Below, piece by piece: positions 1 through 5,604 of a stretch of 6,724 nt of DNA. The translations under genes were made by a program, and so were the position numbers. The notes below the pieces were generated by a model. That model worked only from the letters and a program-made list of their open reading frames with translations. It did no database searches and had not been told where the DNA came from. The DNA comes from DATCLA01 sp036564195 (GTDB lineage: Bacteria > Bacillota > UBA4882 > UBA8346), in NCBI GenBank assembly GCA_036564195.1, contig DATCLA010000076.1, positions 1-6,724 of the forward strand, in the 5' to 3' direction. Every line of letters starts with the position of its first letter. Positions within the stretch are counted from its first letter, which is position 1.

Positions 1-122
1 TGACCGGCTTTGGATAATACCAGCGTAATCGCTGCTGTTGTCGTTGTCTTACCATGGTCCACGTGACCGATGGTCCCAATGTTTACGTGCGGTTTGGTCC
101 GCTCAAACTTCTGTTTTGCCAT
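1..122 (-). CDS. tuf: Elongation factor Tu, N-terminal fragment (runs off left edge)
   Basis: EF-Tu is the GTPase that carries aminoacyl-tRNA to the ribosomal A site in the cytoplasm. Reading down from an ATG at 122, the 40 complete codons give a protein beginning MAKQKFERTKPHVNIGTIG, followed by the G1/P-loop GHVDHGKT and then TTTAAITLVLSKAG. This is the canonical EF-Tu N-terminus and is essentially unmistakable. The only small variant visible is Thr where many EF-Tu proteins have Leu just after the P-loop (GKTTTT rather than GKTTLT). A consensus AGGAGG lies 12 nt upstream of the ATG. The rest of the gene is outside the window. The gene is separated from the upstream chemoreceptor gene by a 206-nt AT-rich spacer with its own candidate promoter, so it is probably transcribed independently. 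Bacillota often carry a tuf copy next to rpmG-secE-nusG or in the str operon; which copy this is cannot be seen here. Confidence 0.97.
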   Translation of the reverse strand, partial: MAKQKFERTKPHVNIGTIGHVDHGKTTTTAAITLVLSKAG

Positions 123-134
123 AGTATTTTTGTT

Positions 135-140
135 CCTCCT
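135..140 (-). promoter_or_regulatory. Ribosome binding site of tuf
   Basis: A perfect AGGAGG on the minus strand lies 12 nt upstream of the tuf ATG. The spacing is a little longer than the usual 5 to 9 nt, but no other start fits, and the protein N-terminus matches EF-Tu exactly. Confidence 0.85.
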
Positions 141-164
141 TCAGATCTCAGATCACAGACCTAT

Positions 165-195
165 TTTATACATAAACAAACAATTAATTCTACAA
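165..195 (-). promoter_or_regulatory. Candidate sigma-A promoter of tuf
   Basis: On the minus strand a -10 box TATAAA (170-165) is preceded by a weak -35 TTGTAG (195-190) with a 19-nt spacer. The flanks are very AT-rich, as is common for strong promoters of translation genes. A start near 158 would give a leader of about 35 nt containing the tuf ribosome binding site. The spacer is longer than the optimal 17 nt, so this is a plausible rather than firm call. The remainder of the 123-328 gap is AT-rich (short AT palindromes around 245-310), and I see no clear intrinsic terminator for the upstream chemoreceptor gene in it. Confidence 0.45.
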
Positions 196-328
196 GTATT
201 TATTTTTTCCTTCTGCGTCAGTATTGATTCCAAATATTAATCACCCTCAAAACTTAAAAAATTGAATTTATTACTAAATACTTTATGTTGATGGTAATTA
301 TAATTTCAAACTAATTGAGCAAAAATGA

Positions 329-2044
329 TTAAATCTTAAATGCCAAGACCGCTTGTTGCATCGTCTCCGCGATCATCGCTAAATTCTCGGCAAAGCCCGC
401 TACTTCCTGGGCGCTGGCGCTTTGCTGTTCGGCTGTTGCCGACACCTCTTCGGCAGTGGCCATTCCTTCCTCGCTGATTGTGGCTACTGAGGTCACTGCC
501 TCAACCACCTGTTCATTATATGCGGCAATTTGTTGGGCTGACCGGGCTACATTATGAATTTGAACAAATGTGGTTTCCAATTCATTAAAAATCTTTTCAA
601 AAGTAGCAGTTGCCTCGGTACTCAAGGCTTTACCGGCCTCAACTCTGTTAACCCCCTTTTGAATCACTTGCACCGCATGACTACTCCGTTTAATCATCTG
701 TATAATTAACTCGTTGATCTGTTGGGAAGCTTGCTTTGACCGTTCCGCTAATTTTCCGGTTTCGGTTGCGACCACATTAAAACCCCGGCCGTGTTCACCG
801 GCACGGGCGGCTTCAATCGCGGCATTAAGGGCTAGTAAGGTGGTTTGTTCGGCAATATTTTCAATGATTTTGATAATCACTTTGATTTCTTCGGAGGTGC
901 GGTTGACATCGTCAATTACCATACTAATTTCTTTAGTATTATTGTAGATCTCCCCGATTTCCGCTGCCACATCGGTAGTAATATGTTGTCCGGTTTTGGC
1001 GGAGTTGGAAACCTGCTTAGATGATTCGGCAATACTGATGGAATCCTGAGTTACTTTCCGGACCAGTTGGCCCAATTCGGCAACATTATTAGCAGTAAGG
1101 CTCATTTGGTTAGCCTGTTCCGAAGCGGCCCGGGCCATCGTCTCCATAGCCCGGGCTACTTCCGCAGCCGACCGGCCGGCTTCGTGTGAAGAATTATTCA
1201 ATTCTTTACTGGCCATTGCCAGGGCCTTCGCTTGTTCATTGATATTACGCACTAGTTGGCGCAGGCTTAAAATCGCATGATTAAGACCATCAACCAGCTT
1301 TTTAACCTCCCGGCTGCCGTTTAACTTAATCAGATTGGTAAAATCGCCTTTCGCCATTAAGCCGACTACCCGAACCATCTCTTCGAGAGGGTTGGAGATC
1401 ATTGCCGCGATCGCCAGCCCGATTGCTAAGGATAAAAGCGCGCTAAGGATTACGATCAAGATTGTAGTATTCCGGGAGTAAGTAAAGAAATCATTCCCTT
1501 TTTGCATGGTAAGTAAAGCGTTGCTAGTTAATACATCTTCAATGGCTTTTACCGACACAGTCATTTCGTTTAAAATCGCATCAACTTTATTATAAATAGC
1601 TCGATCTACCGGTTTATCCACCTGCTTTTTCAACCCAGCTATCTGTTGATTCAATTGTTCCAGGGCGGAATCAAGTTGGGTTTGGGCTTCGGAATCTGTT
1701 TTGACACCGGTATTTAAAGAAGCCAACGCCGAATCCAGATCAACAAACGATACAAACAACGGTTGATTTTCATAGAGACTTAGAGTGTATTGATTACGAA
1801 TAATTGCAAGCTCCCGCCGGATAATCGCAGTTGACTGAAAACCTTGAATACTGCTGTTAAAAACCGTCTGGGACACTTTTTGCATCCGGTTGAAGGTATA
1901 TAGGGTAAGCCCGCCTTGAATTACCAAAAAAGCAATCATTATTAAAATAATTAGGGTAATCTGGTGGATGACTTTAAACCTTGATAAAATAGCTTCCAGT
2001 GGATTTAAAAATTGATTGGCAGTCTGCTCTGATCTTTGCAACAC
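329..2044 (-). CDS. Transmembrane methyl-accepting chemotaxis protein
   Basis: Membrane chemoreceptor that senses a ligand outside the cell and controls CheA kinase through CheW. With a GTG start at 2044 the protein is 571 aa. A short cytoplasmic N-terminus is followed by TM1 (about residues 26-48), an extracytoplasmic helical domain of about 145 residues (49-193, 4HB-like in size and Gln/Leu pattern), TM2 (about 194-216), a HAMP domain (about 217-269, starting NPLEEMV) and a long coiled-coil signalling domain. The hairpin tip holds LLALNAAIEAARAGE and GRGF, the MCP hallmark. Methylation-like sites follow in the return helix (TAEEVSATAEQQSASAQEV, about 530-548). No C-terminal CheR-docking pentapeptide is seen; the protein ends AVLAFKI. 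The tip is unusual: FNVVATETGKLAERS replaces the usual FAVVADEVRKLAERS. The frame stays open to a TTG at 2071 (580 aa), but that codon has no Shine-Dalgarno, whereas AAAGGAG precedes the GTG; a TTG at 2041 is also possible. The gene follows the ABC permease gene by 56 nt and probably shares its transcript, which suggests taxis toward a related solute (inference). Confidence 0.93.
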   Translation of the reverse strand: MLQRSEQTANQFLNPLEAILSRFKVIHQITLIILIMIAFLVIQGGLTLYTFNRMQKVSQTVFNSSIQGFQSTAIIRRELAIIRNQYTLSLYENQPLFVSFVDLDSALASLNTGVKTDSEAQTQLDSALEQLNQQIAGLKKQVDKPVDRAIYNKVDAILNEMTVSVKAIEDVLTSNALLTMQKGNDFFTYSRNTTILIVILSALLSLAIGLAIAAMISNPLEEMVRVVGLMAKGDFTNLIKLNGSREVKKLVDGLNHAILSLRQLVRNINEQAKALAMASKELNNSSHEAGRSAAEVARAMETMARAASEQANQMSLTANNVAELGQLVRKVTQDSISIAESSKQVSNSAKTGQHITTDVAAEIGEIYNNTKEISMVIDDVNRTSEEIKVIIKIIENIAEQTTLLALNAAIEAARAGEHGRGFNVVATETGKLAERSKQASQQINELIIQMIKRSSHAVQVIQKGVNRVEAGKALSTEATATFEKIFNELETTFVQIHNVARSAQQIAAYNEQVVEAVTSVATISEEGMATAEEVSATAEQQSASAQEVAGFAENLAMIAETMQQAVLAFKI

Positions 2045-2055
2045 CTCTATCAACA

Positions 2056-2062
2056 CTCCTTT
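2056..2062 (-). promoter_or_regulatory. Ribosome binding site deciding the chemoreceptor start
   Basis: AAAGGAG on the minus strand lies 11 nt before a GTG (2044) and 14 nt before a TTG (2041). It sits inside the longer reading frame that starts with TTG at 2071, which argues that the longest frame overextends the protein by 9 residues. Confidence 0.65.
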
Positions 2063-2100
2063 ATCACACAATTACCGATCAAACAACCCTTAATCAACAG

Positions 2101-2916
2101 TCAACCTTTAACTGCTCCCATTGTTAAACCTTTAATTACATAACGCTGAAAAATCATTGTCAAAATAATTGCCGGTGTTATGATCACCACCGCGGCCGCC
2201 ATAACGCTTCCCCAGTTAACTTCCGCATATGAAACAAAATTATAAACGGCGATTGGTAAAGTTTTAGTCCGCTGCGTGCTCAACACCATCGCAAACATAA
2301 AATTATTCCAGGAAAACAAGAAACTTAAGGTCGTGGCGGTTAAAATACCCGGGCCGGAAATGGGCAGAATAATTTTAAAAAATACTTCCTGAACCGTACC
2401 GCCATCGACTCGGGCCGATTCTTCCAATTCGCCGGGTATCCCGTCAAAATAATTGCTCATAATCCAAACTACCAGCGGCAGCCCCACCAACAGATGGGTC
2501 GCGATTAAAGCCGGGTAAGTATCGATTAATTTCAGTTTAGAAAAGAAGATAAACCAGGGAATTAAAAATGAGACTCCCGGCATCAGACGGGCAATTAAGA
2601 TTAAGATCCCCAAGGTTTGTTGTTTATATCTGGAGATGGAGTAGGCAGCCGGCAACCCGATCACCAATGCTAAGCCCGTTGAACTCAAGGCAACGACAGA
2701 ACTGTTAAATAAGTAGCGACCGAAATTTTGATCAATAAAAACATTGCGGTAATTTTCAATTGTCGGTTGGAAAAACCACATGGGAGGGTTGGCCACTATT
2801 TGAGCCTGGGTTTTAAATGAAGCGGAGACGATCCAGACCAGCGGAAAAAGAAATGGGATTATAATCAATAAAACTAAACTATACCATCCGGCTTTACGCA
2901 GGATCTTCCAATACAT
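2101..2916 (-). CDS. Carbohydrate ABC transporter permease, MalG-like (COG0395 type)
   Basis: Second inner-membrane subunit of a type I sugar importer; it pairs with the upstream MalF-like permease to form the translocation channel. The protein is 271 aa from ATG 2916, normal for the family. It shows about six hydrophobic segments, the first near residues 12-32. The cytoplasmic EAA loop that docks the ATPase lies at about 163-190 (ELEESARVDGGTVQE followed by ILPISGPG). Downstream are the family features FSWNNFMFA and a C-terminus ending VIKGLTMGAVKG. The frame extends three codons upstream to a TTG at 2925, but that TTG directly abuts the Shine-Dalgarno AAGGAG, while the ATG at 2916 sits 9 nt from it and is preferred. 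The ribosome binding site overlaps the stop codon of the upstream permease gene (TAAGGAG), so the two are translationally coupled and made in matched amounts. Substrate cannot be told from this subunit. Confidence 0.95.
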   Translation of the reverse strand: MYWKILRKAGWYSLVLLIIIPFLFPLVWIVSASFKTQAQIVANPPMWFFQPTIENYRNVFIDQNFGRYLFNSSVVALSSTGLALVIGLPAAYSISRYKQQTLGILILIARLMPGVSFLIPWFIFFSKLKLIDTYPALIATHLLVGLPLVVWIMSNYFDGIPGELEESARVDGGTVQEVFFKIILPISGPGILTATTLSFLFSWNNFMFAMVLSTQRTKTLPIAVYNFVSYAEVNWGSVMAAAVVIITPAIILTMIFQRYVIKGLTMGAVKG

Positions 2917-2925
2917 TGGCTTCAA

Positions 2926-2931
2926 CTCCTT
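2926..2931 (-). promoter_or_regulatory. Ribosome binding site overlapping the upstream stop codon
   Basis: AAGGAG on the minus strand shares bases with the TAA stop of the first permease (2932-2930) and lies 9 nt before ATG 2916. The arrangement indicates translational coupling and decides the start of the second permease. Confidence 0.8.
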
Positions 2932-3808
2932 AAAAATTATAAACCTGTCTCACTTTTAATACCGCCAGACTAAAAATAAGTACCACCCCAAACAAGACCA
3001 CTAATGCCGCAGCCGCCGCCCCAAAACGAAAATAACCGAAACTAAGATTATATGCATAAATATTTAAGGTCTCCGAAGCAAAGCCGGGCCCTCCGGCAGT
3101 CATAACATAGATAATATCAAATGTTTTTAAGGCGTCGATACTCCGCAATACCGTTGCAATTAAGATCGTCGGACGCAACAAAGGTATCGTTACCCAGAAA
3201 AAAGTTTGACATGGAGTTGCCCCGTCAACTAAAGCCGCCTCGAAAGGCTCGGCTGGAAGTGCCGCTAATCCGGACAACACAATTAAGGCAACCATCGGTG
3301 TCCACTGCCAGATATCTACCAGTACCAGTGATGGAATGACCATAATATTGGAAGCCAGCCACCGGGAATCGGGCAAACCAATAAGGTTTAATACGTAATT
3401 TGCCAGACCGATCGTTGGTTCATAAAACAGGATCCATGATAACCCGATTGCCACCGGAGTAGCTACCAACGGCAGTAATAAAATCAGCTTCACTAGATTT
3501 TTACCGCGAAATTCTCTGTTTAAGACCAGTGCGATTAGCACTCCCAAAACTACTTCCACTCCTACCGCCAGCACGGTAAAATAGAAGGTCAGGATGAAGG
3601 CATTATAAAACCGTGGTTCTTGCAACAAGGTGACATAGTTTCCTAATCCGACAAAACCGGCCATTCCCCCGGAACTCACATCCCAGTTAGTAAAGCTGAT
3701 TAAGCAAGTATAAATTACCGGGAATACCATCATTACCAACACAAAAACCAACGCCGGCAAGGGAAAGACCCATCTTGCATACTGATCAATGAAACCACTG
3801 AGTTTCAA
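2930..3808 (-). CDS. Carbohydrate ABC transporter permease, MalF/UgpA-like (COG1175 type)
   Basis: First membrane subunit of the importer. The protein is 292 aa, typical for the short MalF class that lacks the large periplasmic insert of enterobacterial MalF. Hydrophobic segments appear near residues 14-37, 72-97, 105-128, 155-184, 207-225 and 262-285. The EAA motif is at about 188-212 (FEAALVDGATPCQTFFWV, then IPLLRP), with the conserved Glu, Ala and Gly positions intact, so it should dock an ABC ATPase. A second signature, TAGGPGFASETLNIYAYN (about 237-254), is typical of MalF/UgpA. The start codon is TTG at 3808, supported by a strong AAGGAGGG seven nt upstream. A 208-nt spacer with a stable hairpin separates it from the binding-protein gene upstream; downstream it is fused by overlap of stop codon and ribosome binding site to the MalG-like gene. 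No gene for the nucleotide-binding subunit follows. Confidence 0.95.
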   Translation of the reverse strand: MKLSGFIDQYARWVFPLPALVFVLVMMVFPVIYTCLISFTNWDVSSGGMAGFVGLGNYVTLLQEPRFYNAFILTFYFTVLAVGVEVVLGVLIALVLNREFRGKNLVKLILLLPLVATPVAIGLSWILFYEPTIGLANYVLNLIGLPDSRWLASNIMVIPSLVLVDIWQWTPMVALIVLSGLAALPAEPFEAALVDGATPCQTFFWVTIPLLRPTILIATVLRSIDALKTFDIIYVMTAGGPGFASETLNIYAYNLSFGYFRFGAAAAALVVLFGVVLIFSLAVLKVRQVYNF

Positions 3809-3815
3809 AAAACAA

Positions 3816-3823
3816 CCCTCCTT
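3816..3823 (-). promoter_or_regulatory. Ribosome binding site supporting a TTG start
   Basis: AAGGAGGG on the minus strand lies 7 nt upstream of TTG 3808. There is no competing ATG nearby in frame, so the rare start codon of the first permease is credible and its strength comes from this near-perfect site. Confidence 0.8.
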
Positions 3824-3863
3824 AATACTCTGACCTCAATAATCCGATCTAAGACTATTGAAA

Positions 3864-3888
3864 CTGGGTACGGCGATACCGTACCCAG
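3864..3888 (-). promoter_or_regulatory. Intercistronic 10-bp perfect hairpin
   Basis: The arms at 3864-3873 and 3879-3888 are exact complements (CTGGGTACGG / CCGTACCCAG) around a 5-nt loop. On the minus-strand transcript the hairpin is followed by TTTCAATAG, which is too weak a T-run for an efficient terminator. It lies between the binding-protein gene and the permease genes, where many sugar importers carry a stem-loop that stabilises the upstream message and lowers permease expression (known for malE-malF; inferred here). Partial termination remains possible. Confidence 0.6.
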
Positions 3889-3958
3889 AGCTGTTTGGTT
3901 TTTCCATCAACATTTTCGCTGGGAAAAATGATTGGGGAAAAACAAGTTTTTATTAACC

Positions 3959-3998
3959 AATCCGGGAAAACTTCTCCTGAAATTGCAGTTTCCGGATT
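3959..3998 (-). repeat. Second, imperfect intercistronic inverted repeat
   Basis: The arms at 3959-3972 and 3987-3998 pair over 12 bp (AATCCGG..AAACT with AGTTTCCGGATT), with a 2-nt bulge and a 14-nt loop. It begins about 20 nt after the binding-protein stop codon. No clean T-run follows on the minus strand, so it is more likely a transcript-end stabiliser or processing element than a terminator. The rest of the 3809-4016 spacer holds no gene I can support. Confidence 0.4.
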
Positions 3999-4016
3999 AT
4001 TGATCCTTATTTCTGG

Positions 4017-5324
4017 CTATCTATTAAACTCTCCGGCTTTTTTCAGTAAATCATTTACTTTTTTCGTCGCTTCGCGGGCTGCTGCAGCAATATTACCCCT
4101 TCCGCCGGTATTAATCGCCTTTACAATAACATTGCCAATGGCATCTCTGGCCTCAACCACCGCAGTCATCAACGGCCGGTCATAAGGGGTAGCGATGACA
4201 CCGGTTTTAATAAAAGTCGTTACCAAGTCGGGATGAGTCTTGGCTATAACCTGGGCATCATTCCATACTGAACTGCGCGACATGGTATTACCATTAATCT
4301 GAGCCTTTTTACATACCGCGACGCTGGTGGCCCACTTAATAAAATTCCAGGCATCTCTCTTCTGTTTCGATTGATTCGACATTCCTAAAGCCCAGGGGAT
4401 CACCATAAAAGGATGGGACCCGGCCGGCCCCGCCGGGAAAACCGCCACCCCGACCTTCTTAGCCACTCGGGATTTTTCATCAAGTAACCCGGCAATCAAG
4501 ACACTGGCATCAGTCCACATCGCCACTTTACCGCTGGCAAACAAGGCCTGGGCTTGCGGCCATGACATATTGGTAACTCCGGGAGGTCCATAATTGTGAA
4601 GCAGTTTACCATAATATTTAAATGCTCTGATTGCATTCGGCGTATCTAACACACATTTGCCGTTCTTAATAAAATCACCACCGAAAGCATAGAGGTAACT
4701 TGAAAATTGGGTAACCGCCGCCGCCCGCTGGCCCCGGGAAACGATACCATACAGTTCCGCACCGGGATTGTGCAGCACTTTAGCTGCGGCCTCCAACTCC
4801 TCCAAAGTGGTGGGTGGCTCCAGATTAGCCTTTTTAAACAAGTCTTTCCGGTAAAAAACCACCTGCCATTCCGTAACCAAAGGAACTGCATAGATCTTTT
4901 TATTAATGCTCACCGCCTTTACGGCTGAGGCCGGAAAGTCCTTCCAGTTCCAAACCGGATCCTTTTGCTTGATATAGGAATTTAACGGATTATACCATTG
5001 GTTTTTAAAAAATAATCTGCCTTCCTGCAAAGGCCGGGTCATAAAAACATCAACCGTAGAAGCTCCGGAAGTAAATTCAATAGTTAATTTGGGAGTTAGC
5101 TGATTTTCTTCGTAACTTTCCACATTAACTTTGATACGATATTCCTTTTCAAATTCCGGGATTAACTCTTTGATAGTTTCCGTCCAGGGATGATTGGCTA
5201 GGACTACCCGGAGACTCCTGGTTTTCGGTGCGCTCAATGACACCGGGCTAAAAACTGTAAATAAAGTCAGTAAAGAGCAGAGCAACAACAAACTGCAGGT
5301 CATTTTGGTCTTTTTTAAATTCAT
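4017..5324 (-). CDS. Extracellular solute-binding protein of a carbohydrate ABC importer (family 1, MalE-like)
   Basis: Captures the substrate outside the cytoplasmic membrane and delivers it to the two permeases encoded downstream. The protein is 435 aa, usual for family 1 (COG1653). An N-terminal Sec signal has basic residues (KKTK), a Leu-rich core (11-25) and a likely cleavage at about 31-32 (VSLSA). The mature part has the typical order: LRVVLANHPW beta strand, helix IKELIPEFEKEY, FTSGASTVDVF (84-94), the family signature VVFYRKDLFKKANL plus PPTTLEELEAA (155-180), GGDF (215-218), ALFASGKVAMW (260-270) and VFPAGPAGS (295-303). Neither Cys10 nor Cys16 sits in a lipobox (KMTC, LLLC), which is unusual for a Gram-positive binding protein. 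ATG 5324 has GGAGGT six nt upstream. The specificity is a sugar or polyol by family resemblance only. It is first in the operon, with a hairpin between it and the permease genes, as expected when it must be in excess. Confidence 0.94.
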   Translation of the reverse strand: MNLKKTKMTCSLLLLCSLLTLFTVFSPVSLSAPKTRSLRVVLANHPWTETIKELIPEFEKEYRIKVNVESYEENQLTPKLTIEFTSGASTVDVFMTRPLQEGRLFFKNQWYNPLNSYIKQKDPVWNWKDFPASAVKAVSINKKIYAVPLVTEWQVVFYRKDLFKKANLEPPTTLEELEAAAKVLHNPGAELYGIVSRGQRAAAVTQFSSYLYAFGGDFIKNGKCVLDTPNAIRAFKYYGKLLHNYGPPGVTNMSWPQAQALFASGKVAMWTDASVLIAGLLDEKSRVAKKVGVAVFPAGPAGSHPFMVIPWALGMSNQSKQKRDAWNFIKWATSVAVCKKAQINGNTMSRSSVWNDAQVIAKTHPDLVTTFIKTGVIATPYDRPLMTAVVEARDAIGNVIVKAINTGGRGNIAAAAREATKKVNDLLKKAGEFNR

Positions 5325-5330
5325 AGCATA

Positions 5331-5336
5331 ACCTCC
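5331..5336 (-). promoter_or_regulatory. Ribosome binding site of the binding-protein gene
   Basis: GGAGGT on the minus strand lies 6 nt upstream of ATG 5324. It is a strong site at ideal spacing, consistent with a highly expressed binding protein. Confidence 0.8.
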
Positions 5337-5354
5337 CGTTAAATTGTACCCGAT

Positions 5355-5368
5355 TGAAACCGGTTACC
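5355..5368. promoter_or_regulatory. cre-like / LacI-family operator candidate
   Basis: TGAAACCGGTTACC on the plus strand matches the Bacillota catabolite-responsive element pattern TGWAANCGNTNWCA at all but the last base, and it contains the perfect palindrome AACCGGTT (5358-5365). It lies in the leader of the transporter operon, downstream of the candidate promoter, a position where CcpA or a LacI/GalR-type sugar regulator acts as a roadblock. The consensus match is seen; the binding is inferred. No LacI-family gene is in the window. Confidence 0.45.
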
Positions 5369-5426
5369 GGCAAAAGTAACGCCACCACTTTGCCTTTTAA
5401 ATCATAAATTTTGCATTCCAAAAAGA

Positions 5427-5457
5427 ATAATACCATATCCTGGAATACAAATGTCAT
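5427..5457 (-). promoter_or_regulatory. Candidate extended -10 promoter of the transporter-chemoreceptor operon
   Basis: On the minus strand TATTAT (5432-5427) is preceded by TGG, giving an extended -10 (TGNTATTAT). ATGACA (5457-5452) can serve as the -35 with a 19-nt spacer, or TGACAT (5456-5451) with 18 nt. A start near 5420 would leave a leader of about 95 nt containing the cre-like palindrome. An 8-bp palindrome TACTAGTA (5466-5473) lies just upstream of the -35 and could be an activator site. The -35 is imperfect, which would fit an activated or regulated promoter. Confidence 0.45.
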
Positions 5458-5528
5458 TACAATAATACTAGTACTTGTCACATTTTGCTGCTACCGGTTG
5501 GTTTCTCAAGACTCCAAAGGGCTCCCTC

Positions 5529-5563
5529 AAAATAAATAAACCCGGCATTTCAAACTACCGGGC
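5529..5563 (-). terminator. Intrinsic terminator of the response regulator gene
   Basis: On the minus strand a 5-bp GC stem (CCCGG 5562-5558 with CCGGG 5545-5541, plus a flanking G-U pair) encloses a 12-nt loop and is followed by a T-rich tail (TTTATTTATTTT, 5540-5529). It begins about 42 nt after the response regulator stop codon and before the transporter promoter, so the regulator is probably monocistronic. The stem is short and the tail is interrupted by A residues, so read-through is possible. Confidence 0.6.
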
Positions 5564-5604
5564 ATTTCCAACATAATAACATAATAATCCGATCAAAGAG
5601 AGGT

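Noticed and set aside
200..328. AT-rich inverted repeats downstream of the chemoreceptor gene as a terminator.
   Set aside because: The stems are short and almost purely A/T (for example ATTTA-GTAA-TAAAT), so a functional intrinsic terminator is not convincing.
3838..3849. 12-bp direct repeat AATAATCCGATC at 3838-3849 and 5583-5594.
   Set aside because: About one such match is expected by chance in a window of this size, and the two contexts differ.
3836..3913. A 25-codon minus-strand ORF (ATG at 3913) reading through the intercistronic hairpin.
   Set aside because: No Shine-Dalgarno before the ATG, no recognisable composition, and the hairpin explains the sequence symmetry. Likely chance.
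3895..4185. A 96-codon plus-strand ORF overlapping the 3' end of the binding-protein gene.
   Set aside because: It is antisense to a well-supported gene, has no ribosome binding site or family resemblance, and looks like a shadow frame.
5340..5400. Possible riboswitch: the minus-strand leader has GGCAAAGT / ACTTTTGCC pairing and a GGTAACCGG segment faintly like parts of the cyclic-di-GMP-I aptamer.
   Set aside because: The conserved elements are not in the right order and the core motif is missing; the pairing is short with a bulge. No aptamer could be supported.
5248..5481. A 77-codon minus-strand ORF across the transporter promoter and leader.
   Set aside because: It overlaps the binding-protein signal region in another frame, has no Shine-Dalgarno, and runs through the promoter and operator candidates.
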